NCBI GenBank assembly: GCA_002068325.1
Contig: MVZH01000007.1
Coordinates: forward strand, 1-44,718
From: Lentisphaerae bacterium ADurb.BinA184
GTDB taxonomy: Bacteria > Verrucomicrobiota > Lentisphaeria > Oligosphaerales > MVZH01
DNA length: 44,718 bases
Reading direction: 5' to 3'
The notes beneath the pieces are model-generated. The model was not told the origin of the DNA. It did no database searches and saw only the letters and a program-made list of their open reading frames with translations. The translations under genes were made by a program, and so were the position numbers. Shown here in pieces: positions 22,632 through 29,520 of this stretch; position 1 is the first letter of the stretch; every line of letters begins with the position of its first letter.

Positions 22632-24023
22632 ATGGATGGCGCACGGATCCTTGTTGTCGACGACGAGATCAGCGTCTGCCAGGCCTACGCCGACGCGCTG
22701 ATGGCGGGGGGGTATGTTGTCGAGAAGGCCGTCTCGGCGACGGAGGGGCTGGCCAAGGCTGCCAACGGTGCCTTCGACATCGTGTTGCTGGACAAGCGGC
22801 TGCCCGACGGCGACGGTCTCGACGTCCTGCGCCGACTCCGCGAACTCACCCCCGCGCCAGAGGTGATCATGATCACCGCCTATGCCTCGGTCAAGGAGGG
22901 GGTGGCGGCCATCAAGACGGGCGCGTTCGACTATCTGATCAAGCCCGTTGACGTCACTGAACTCGCACACAAAGTGACGCTCGTCCTGGAGCGGCAACAG
23001 CTGCGCCGCCGGGTGGACGCCCTCGAGGAGGAGCTGTCAGGAGCACAGCGACAGTATGGCATGGTCGGGGTTTCCGCCGCGATCCGGCAGGTCGTGTCGC
23101 GCATTGAGAAGATTGGCGCCACCGACTGCCATGTGCTGATCTGCGGCGAGACGGGCACCGGCAAGGAACTCGTCGCCCGGGCCCTGCATACGGTTGGCGA
23201 CCCCGCTGGCCGCCGGCCTTTCCTGGCCCTGAACTGTGCCGCACTTCCGGAGTCAGTCGTCGAACGCGAGTTGTTCGGGCATGAGGCCGGAGCCTACACG
23301 GGGGCATCTCGCGCCAAGCCGGGGTTTTTTGAGGCGGCGGACGGCGGCTCGCTGTTCCTCGACGAGGTCACCGAACTCAGTCTGCCGATTCAGGCCAAGC
23401 TCCTGCGTGTCGTTGATCGGGGGGAGTTCTTCCGTCTGGGCAGTTCCGAGTTGACCCATGTGCAGGTCCGGCTGATCAGCGCCACCAACCGAGATCCCCG
23501 GGCGTGCGTGACCGCCGGCCGCTTCCGTGAGGACCTGTTCTACCGGCTCAGCGTGGTGACCATTGAGGTGCCCCCGCTGCGCGAACGTCGCGAAGACATC
23601 CCCCTGCTTGTCGAGCACTTCATCCACACCTACGCCAGGAAGTACGGCCGCCAGATGGCGGGTTGCGAACCCGAGGTCATGCCCCTCTTGCAGAGCTACG
23701 ACTGGCCGGGAAATGTCCGCGAGCTCCAGCACGCCATTGAACATGCAACGGCGTTGTGTTCGGGTTCAGTCATCGCCCTGAAGTGCCTGCCGCCTCACCT
23801 CTCAGGAACCCCGCCGGTCCCCGAAATGCGACCGGTCCCGGCCGGCGACCGAAGCCTCAGCTTCAACGAGGCGAAGCGTCGGGCCGTGGCGGCCTTCACG
23901 CGCGAGATCGTCTGCGGCCACCTCGACGCCACGGGAGGCAACATCACCGAGGCCGCCGAGCGGCTGGGCCTGCAGAGAACGGCCCTGCAGCGGCTGATGC
24001 GACGCTACGGGATTGACCGGTAG
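22632..24023 (+). CDS. NtrC-family sigma-54 response regulator
   Basis: A 463-residue bacterial enhancer-binding protein. REC domain: Asp10/Asp11, phosphoacceptor Asp54 (IVLLDKRLPDGDG), Thr and Lys in MITAYAS and YLIKPVD. AAA+ domain: Walker A GETGTGKE (172-179), sigma-54 contact loop GAYTGA (220-225, Tyr in place of the usual Phe), Walker B SLFLDEVTEL, arginine-finger region FREDLFYRLSVV. C-terminal Fis-type helix-turn-helix: GGNITEAAERLGLQRTALQRL. It should activate sigma-54 promoters when phosphorylated; the nearest candidates are the divergent pair at 19407 and 19778. Its presumed partner kinase is the gene just upstream. Confidence 0.9.
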   Translation: MDGARILVVDDEISVCQAYADALMAGGYVVEKAVSATEGLAKAANGAFDIVLLDKRLPDGDGLDVLRRLRELTPAPEVIMITAYASVKEGVAAIKTGAFDYLIKPVDVTELAHKVTLVLERQQLRRRVDALEEELSGAQRQYGMVGVSAAIRQVVSRIEKIGATDCHVLICGETGTGKELVARALHTVGDPAGRRPFLALNCAALPESVVERELFGHEAGAYTGASRAKPGFFEAADGGSLFLDEVTELSLPIQAKLLRVVDRGEFFRLGSSELTHVQVRLISATNRDPRACVTAGRFREDLFYRLSVVTIEVPPLRERREDIPLLVEHFIHTYARKYGRQMAGCEPEVMPLLQSYDWPGNVRELQHAIEHATALCSGSVIALKCLPPHLSGTPPVPEMRPVPAGDRSLSFNEAKRRAVAAFTREIVCGHLDATGGNITEAAERLGLQRTALQRLMRRYGIDR

Positions 24024-24138
24024 GCGGTGCCCGTCAGGGGGCCGGCCGCGCGCTGACAGCCGTCCCCCCGTGGCCGGTCGCGGTGCGGCGAGGGACACAG
24101 CTTCCGCGCCCGCGCTGTCGCGTCCCGCTCCTCTGTGC

Positions 24139-24156
24139 CACCGCGTCCGTGCGGTG
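24139..24156. terminator. Small hairpin in a convergent intergenic region
   Basis: CACCGC (24139-24144) and GCGGTG (24151-24156) form a six-base perfect stem with a six-base loop, 11 bases beyond the TonB receptor stop and between two converging genes. There is no T tract, so terminator function is uncertain. Confidence 0.3.
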
Positions 24157-24167
24157 AGTCGCTCAGG

Positions 24168-26330
24168 TCAGAACCGGAAGTCCAGCGTGGCGACCAGGTT
24201 GCGGCCGGGTTCGTTGACGCCCGAGCCGTGGATGCGGTAGTCCTCGTCGAAGCAGTTTTCGAGGGCGAGGGCGACGGTCAGCCGTTCTGAGACGTGGCAG
24301 CCCAGGCGCAGGTTGAAGACGGTGTAGCCGGGGGTCCCGCCGGGCGGGATGCGTTGCGTGTCGGAGCGGTCGGACGCGGACAGCTTGTCCTGGTCGCCGG
24401 CGACGACCGCTTCCGCCGTCACGAAGCACGGCCGCCGGCAGAGGCGCGGTTCCCAGGTGAGGGCGGCGGTGGCGGTCCACGGCATGATCCGGCTCAGGTA
24501 TTCGGTCTGGGAGACGGGGGCGGCGGTGGGGTAGCCTTCGACCTCGCCTTCGAGCCAGGTGAATCCCAGCCGCAGGCGCAGGTCGTCGCGGCAGCGCCAG
24601 GTACCGGAGATCTCGACGCCGTCAACCTCGCCGTCGCCGGCGTTGCGCTTGGTCACCTCCTGGAGGCCGCCGACGACCGCCCCGGTCGGGGTGCGCACGA
24701 TCATGTCGTCAATGACCGTGTGGAAAAGCGCGACTTCCGCGGAGACTTTCTCCAAGTCGAGCTTGAGTCCCGCCTCGAAGGTCAGGTAGTGCTCAGGGTC
24801 GAGGTTGGGCGCCGGGGTTTCGAGTTCGTTGGTGCGGGCGATGTCATAGCGTGTCAGGTCGGAGAGGTTGGGGGCGCGGAAGGCCTGGCTGACCCCGGCG
24901 AAGGCATTGACGCGGCGTTGGGCGTCGAGGCCGACCATGAGCATGGCCTGGCCGACCACGGCGTCCCAGTGTCCATCCACGGAGGTTCGCGCTCCGGTGA
25001 CGGGGTCTCGGACCTTGTCGGCATCCGCCTCGGCACGGGCGTAGCGTCCGCCGAGGATGAGGTTGGCGCGCTCGCCGAGCTTCACTTCGCCTTGCAGGAA
25101 GACGCCGAGGGAGTCGTAGGTGGCGGCGTCGGCCACCGGGCCCTGCAGCTCGATGGACTGGAGGGTCCCGGCGGCGGTGTAGACGTGCTTGTAGGAATCA
25201 ACCCGGTCGTGGTAGAAGTCCAGGCCGTAGGTGAGCGTTCCCCAGGGCACCGGCGAGCGGAAGGCCAGGAGGAGCCCGGCGGTGTCGACGGCGAAGCCCT
25301 GCTTCTCCCTGCGGCCGTTGCCGCGGACGCGGAGTTCATCCTCGTCGAGTTCCTGCCAGGACAGGCACAGCTCCATGCTCTCGTACCATCCCTCCTGCCC
25401 GTCCTCACGGTACTTGAGGTAGGCGAGGTCGCGGGAGTGGTCGAAACTGTCCTGCAGATCCGTGCCGACTGCGGAGTCCTCCCAGGAGAAGCCGTAGGCG
25501 GTGCGGTGACTGCGCCAGACGTCGTTCTGCGCGGCGTGTTGCCAGGCGAGGGTGGCGAGGCGGCCCGAGCCCAAGTCGAGGTCGAGCTTGAGGTCGCCGT
25601 CCCACTCGTCGTAGGCGGTCTGTTCCTGGCGGCCGACGTCGCGCCCGCCGCGCAGGTCCTCTCCGGGGTGCAGGCTTCCGCCCACCTGCCAGCCGATCCG
25701 CCCGGCCAGGTTGCCGCGGGCGTCCGCATGTCCGCTGAAGCCGCCGTCCGCCGTCCCGTAGCGCGCCAGCACGTGCCGTTCCCATTCCCCGGGCGCCAGG
25801 CTCAGCCCGGTCGGCACGGAGAGGGCATTGACGACGCCGCCGACCGCATCGCTGCCGTACAGCACCGCCCCGGTGCCCTTGACCACTTCGAGCCGCTCGG
25901 TGGCCAGCGCGTCCACCAGCGTCCAGTACTGGTTCGGCCCGTCGCGGAAGACCGAGTTGTTCAGGCGGATGCCGTCAACCAGCATGACGTTGCGGAAACC
26001 GGTGAACCCGCGCAGGTAAGGCGAGGCCTGCCCGTTGGCGGTCTTCTGCACCATGACGCCGGGGATGCCCTGCAGCATCTCGGGCAGGTTGGGCATCAGG
26101 CGCCCCTGTTCCACGGCGCGCTCGGTGGGCACGACGGCGGCCGAGAAGGGCAGGGCGGCGAGCGTCTGCGGGCCACGCGTGGCCGTCACCACCATGTCCG
26201 GCACGCTGCCTGCCGGCTGGCCGGCCGCGGGGCTGTCCGCCGCCAGCCTCGCCCCGCCGTCCCAGACGAACAGCAGGCTGGCCGCCACCAACGCTCCGCC
26301 AAGACCGCTACGCCGACCCTGCCTGCTCAT
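24168..26330 (-). CDS. TonB-dependent outer-membrane receptor
   Basis: A 720-residue outer-membrane receptor. A signal peptide (to ~35) is followed by a TonB-box-like DMVVTATR, the plug domain (LPEMLQGIPGVMVQ, VMLVDGIRLNN, VLYGSDAVGGVVN) and a long beta-barrel ending NLVATLDFRF with the expected terminal Phe. Barrel sequences such as GVSQAFRAPNLSDLTRYD are typical of siderophore, haem or vitamin receptors; the substrate is not readable and no riboswitch is visible upstream. A GGAGACGGTG site precedes ATG 26330. It lies downstream of the kinase/NtrC gene on the same strand, with a sigma-54 promoter in the 300-base gap. Confidence 0.9.
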   Translation of the reverse strand: MSRQGRRSGLGGALVAASLLFVWDGGARLAADSPAAGQPAGSVPDMVVTATRGPQTLAALPFSAAVVPTERAVEQGRLMPNLPEMLQGIPGVMVQKTANGQASPYLRGFTGFRNVMLVDGIRLNNSVFRDGPNQYWTLVDALATERLEVVKGTGAVLYGSDAVGGVVNALSVPTGLSLAPGEWERHVLARYGTADGGFSGHADARGNLAGRIGWQVGGSLHPGEDLRGGRDVGRQEQTAYDEWDGDLKLDLDLGSGRLATLAWQHAAQNDVWRSHRTAYGFSWEDSAVGTDLQDSFDHSRDLAYLKYREDGQEGWYESMELCLSWQELDEDELRVRGNGRREKQGFAVDTAGLLLAFRSPVPWGTLTYGLDFYHDRVDSYKHVYTAAGTLQSIELQGPVADAATYDSLGVFLQGEVKLGERANLILGGRYARAEADADKVRDPVTGARTSVDGHWDAVVGQAMLMVGLDAQRRVNAFAGVSQAFRAPNLSDLTRYDIARTNELETPAPNLDPEHYLTFEAGLKLDLEKVSAEVALFHTVIDDMIVRTPTGAVVGGLQEVTKRNAGDGEVDGVEISGTWRCRDDLRLRLGFTWLEGEVEGYPTAAPVSQTEYLSRIMPWTATAALTWEPRLCRRPCFVTAEAVVAGDQDKLSASDRSDTQRIPPGGTPGYTVFNLRLGCHVSERLTVALALENCFDEDYRIHGSGVNEPGRNLVATLDFRF

Positions 26331-26434
26331 CACCGTCTCCTTGTCTGCGTGTTCCGCCGCTGATGGATACTGGACCGCGCCGCCCGGGGATGCCTTCCGA
26401 GGCACGACGTCGCCCCAACAGGAACACGGAGATA

Positions 26435-26450
26435 GCAGATGCCGTGCCCC
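26435..26450 (-). promoter_or_regulatory. Sigma-54 promoter of the TonB receptor gene
   Basis: On the minus strand GGGCACGGCATCTGCT matches 10 of 12 informative consensus positions with GG-N10-GC spacing. Transcription would start near 26424, leaving a leader of about 94 bases. Confidence 0.65.
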
Positions 26451-26551
26451 CGCATCCTCAGGACGGACTCAACCCACTCGTGATGAAGACGTTAGGGCAC
26501 AGACAAGTCCGTCCTTCGCCGGCGCTCTCCGCCCAACTCCGCCCCACCATG

Positions 26552-26579
26552 GTGCACGGCCTGCACACGGCCGGTGCAC
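26552..26579. promoter_or_regulatory. Palindromic candidate enhancer upstream of the TonB receptor
   Basis: GTGCACGGCC (26552-26561) and GGCC-G-GTGCAC (26569-26579) form an inverted repeat with one inserted base, around TGCACAC (26562-26568). It lies about 100-130 bases upstream of the sigma-54 promoter at 26435-26450 and just beyond the end of the NtrC-type gene that probably binds it. Confidence 0.5.
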
Positions 26580-26630
26580 ACGGCGGGGGCGCCTGTCTGC
26601 GGGGGGGCGGCGGGCGGGTGGCGCGCCGTG

Positions 26631-29498
26631 TCAGTCGGCGAGTTTGCGGCGCAGGGTGTTGCGGTGCACGCCGAGGCGTTCCGCCGCGGCCGAGCGGTTG
26701 CCGTGGCATTCACGCAGCGCCTTCTCGACGAAGAAGTCCTCGACCATCGCCATCGCCCGGGGAAAGACGCCCGGCTGCTCCCATTGCGCCGCAACCGCGA
26801 GGCGCTCCAACGCCTGGCGCAGTCCGTCGGTTTCCGTGCCGAGCTCCGCCTCTGCCCCCGCGCCGCCCGCGGCGCGTAGCAGGGGTGTCACATGGCGGGC
26901 CAGGATCGGGCCGCCGCCCGCCGCTGCGGCCGCCTGCTGGACAACCCCGCGGAGTTCGCGGACATTGCCCGGCCAGTCGTAGGCGGAGAGTGCCGCCAGC
27001 GCCTCGGGCGTCACGCCGCCTGCGGCGGTACGTCGCAGGAAATGCGCGGCCAGCGGGCCGATGTCCTCACGGTGCTCGGCCAGCGCCGGCACCCGGATCT
27101 CGACCGCGGCCAGCCGGAAGTAGAGATCCTTGCGGAAGCGCCCGGCGCCGACGGCGGCGAGGAGGTCGCGGTTCGAGGCGGCGAGCACCCGCACATCAAC
27201 TGCGCGCGGGCTGCGGCCGCCCAGCGGGGTGAAGCGGTGGCTGTCGAGGAAGCGCAGCAGCTTGGCCTGGGCCGCCGCCGGCAGCTCGCCGACTTCATCG
27301 AGGAAGAGCACGCCGCCGTCCGCGCACTCGATGAGGCCCGGCTTGCGGGCGTGCGCGCCACTGAACGCGCCGCGTTCGTAGCCGAAAAACTCACTCTCCA
27401 CAAGGGTCTCGGGCACGGCGCCGCAGTTGACGGCGATGAACGGGCCGCCGGCCCTCGGCCCAAACTCATGCAGGGCGCGCGCGGCCAGCTCCTTGCCGGA
27501 ACCGGTCGGGCCGGTGATCAGCACGGCGCCGGTGGAGGCCGCCGCCAAAGCCAGGTCCTTGTAGAGGGTCTGCATGCGTGGCGAGTCGCCGATGAAGAGC
27601 GCGCTGGCGGCCGGCTCGTCGGATCCCGGCGCGGGCGGGGGGGCGGGCGGCGCGGGCGCGTCGAGGATCTCGCGGCAGAGGCGCTCGGCCTCGTCCAGAT
27701 CGATCGGTTTGACCAGCAGGTCGCGCGCCTGTCCGCCGACCGCCCGCATGGCGGCGTCAAGGGTTCCGAACGCGGTGATGACGATGACCGGGGCACCGGC
27801 GGCCTGGCGGACGCGGGGCAGGGCGTCCAGGCCATCGCCGTCGGGCAGCCGCACGTCGAGGAAGACGATGTCCGGCGGCGGCTGTGCACAGGCCGCCAGG
27901 CCGGCGGCCAGGGTGCCGGCCACCGCCACCTCATACCCGCGCCGTTCGAAGTGGCGCCGGAAGGCGAAGCAGATGGCGGCCTCGTCGTCAATGATCAGAA
28001 GCCTGCGGGGGCGTTCCATGGTCAGGGTCCTGCTCGGGCGGTCCGGTTCGGCGGGGGCGGTGTTGCGTCTGTGTCTGCCGGGGGAGCCGGGCACATTGCC
28101 GCCGCCGATCTGGCCGCCGTACCGTTCGACCAGCCGGCGGCAGACGAACAGGCCAAGCCCCGTGCCGTGCGACTTGGTCGTGGTGAAGGGCATGAAAAGC
28201 TCCTCGCCGGGGGGCAGATGGACGCCGGGGCCGTGGTCGGTGACGCGCAGGCGCGCCCGCCCGGCCTCCAGAGACAGCACCTCGACGGTCACCGCCCCGC
28301 CGGACGGCGAGGCCTCGATGGCATTTAGGAGAAGGTTCACGAGTATCTGCCGCACGGCCTCGGCGTGCGCGGCCAGGCGCAGGCCGGGGGGGCCGGGGGT
28401 CAGCGTGCAGACCACGCCGGCATGACGGCCCCGGCCGGCGACCGCGGCCAGGGCGTCAGCGGCGGTGTCGTTGGCCAGGCAGCCCTGCGGGCCCGAGGGC
28501 GGAGGCCAGGCGTCGTTGCCGGCGCCGGCGGCCGCCCACTGCAGGCTGGTCAGGTAGTGATCCATGCGGTCCACTTCCTGGAGGATGACCGCGAGGCTCG
28601 GATCCATCTCGCCCGCGCGGCCGGTCTCGGCCAGGACGCGGGCATTCATCTTGATTCCGCTCAAGGCGTTGCGCAGCTCGTGGACGACGGCGGCCGCGAG
28701 GCGGCCGGAGGCGGCGACCTGCACGGCGCGGGCCAGGCGTTCGCGCGCCTGGGACAGGTGTTCCCGCATCTGCACGAATGCCTGTTCGAGCTGCCGCAGC
28801 TCGGACGGCGCGAACCGTCGCTTGCCCAAGGCGGCAGGGGGACCCTCCGTCGTCCCGGCACCGTCATCCAAGGCGGGGTTGACCCCGGCCAGGGCGGCGG
28901 CCAGCCGGCGGGCCGGCCGGGCAATGGTGGCGGCCAGCCAGACGGCCAGCATCCAGCCGCCGGCCATCACGACCGCTGTGACCGCCGCGATCCGCCAGGC
29001 CAGCAGGCGACGCAGCCCCGCGTGCTGCCGCCGGTCGAGAAGCACCACCACGCGCACCGCAGCGCCGCCCCCCTCCGCGTCCTGAACCACGGTCTCCGCC
29101 CGCCGGTACACCCGGCCGCCTGCCGTGAAGCAGGTTCCGGCGCCGCGGGCGGCCAAGGACGGCGCGAGCTGCTGCCCGAACGCCGTCTCCGCCGCCGGCA
29201 GGCTGGCCGCCAGGAGGCGGTTGCCCCGGGGATCAACCAGCAGGATCTCGCACGACAGGACGCTGGCCAGATCCTTGGCCAGGCGGATCGAGGAGGGCAG
29301 CCGTGCCGCCGCCAGCAGCCCGCCCACATTCTTGGCGGTCTCCTCGGCGTGCCGGATCTCCAAGTCGTTGCTGAGCAGCCAGTACGCGCTCAGCCCGGTG
29401 GCGCCGCCGGTCAGGGCGACCAGGCCGGTGCAGGCCACGAGGATGCTGCCGCGCACGGTTCGCAGCCGACCGGCGACGTATGTGAAGAGCTTCCTCAC
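26631..29498 (-). CDS. Histidine kinase and NtrC-family regulator in one reading frame
   Basis: One 955-residue frame holds both proteins of a two-component system. Residues 1-~475: membrane kinase with TM ~20-42 and ~168-190, H-box VVHELRNALSGIK (His273), N-box LVNLLLNAIEA (Asn392), G1 DHGPG and G2 GTGLGL. Residues 494-955: response regulator with phosphoacceptor in IVFLDVRLPDGDG, AAA+ domain (Walker A GPTGSGKE; sigma-54 loop GAFSGA, Ser for Thr) and Fis-type HTH (GNRSAAAERLGVHRNTLRR). The linker (SPGRHRRNTAPAEP) is unlike a kinase C-terminus, and an ATG at 28019 would start a normal 462-residue regulator; in the +1 frame a stop lies just before it. So it may be a true fusion or two genes joined by a one-base indel. 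Start codon is GTG. Confidence 0.75.
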   Translation of the reverse strand: MRKLFTYVAGRLRTVRGSILVACTGLVALTGGATGLSAYWLLSNDLEIRHAEETAKNVGGLLAAARLPSSIRLAKDLASVLSCEILLVDPRGNRLLAASLPAAETAFGQQLAPSLAARGAGTCFTAGGRVYRRAETVVQDAEGGGAAVRVVVLLDRRQHAGLRRLLAWRIAAVTAVVMAGGWMLAVWLAATIARPARRLAAALAGVNPALDDGAGTTEGPPAALGKRRFAPSELRQLEQAFVQMREHLSQARERLARAVQVAASGRLAAAVVHELRNALSGIKMNARVLAETGRAGEMDPSLAVILQEVDRMDHYLTSLQWAAAGAGNDAWPPPSGPQGCLANDTAADALAAVAGRGRHAGVVCTLTPGPPGLRLAAHAEAVRQILVNLLLNAIEASPSGGAVTVEVLSLEAGRARLRVTDHGPGVHLPPGEELFMPFTTTKSHGTGLGLFVCRRLVERYGGQIGGGNVPGSPGRHRRNTAPAEPDRPSRTLTMERPRRLLIIDDEAAICFAFRRHFERRGYEVAVAGTLAAGLAACAQPPPDIVFLDVRLPDGDGLDALPRVRQAAGAPVIVITAFGTLDAAMRAVGGQARDLLVKPIDLDEAERLCREILDAPAPPAPPPAPGSDEPAASALFIGDSPRMQTLYKDLALAAASTGAVLITGPTGSGKELAARALHEFGPRAGGPFIAVNCGAVPETLVESEFFGYERGAFSGAHARKPGLIECADGGVLFLDEVGELPAAAQAKLLRFLDSHRFTPLGGRSPRAVDVRVLAASNRDLLAAVGAGRFRKDLYFRLAAVEIRVPALAEHREDIGPLAAHFLRRTAAGGVTPEALAALSAYDWPGNVRELRGVVQQAAAAAGGGPILARHVTPLLRAAGGAGAEAELGTETDGLRQALERLAVAAQWEQPGVFPRAMAMVEDFFVEKALRECHGNRSAAAERLGVHRNTLRRKLAD

Positions 29499-29520
29499 GC
29501 CGCTGTGCCTGACGTCCAGA

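Noticed and set aside
26331-26434. Cobalamin riboswitch before the TonB receptor
   Set aside because: The conserved B12-box and core segments are not visible, and the leader is too short for a standard cobalamin riboswitch.
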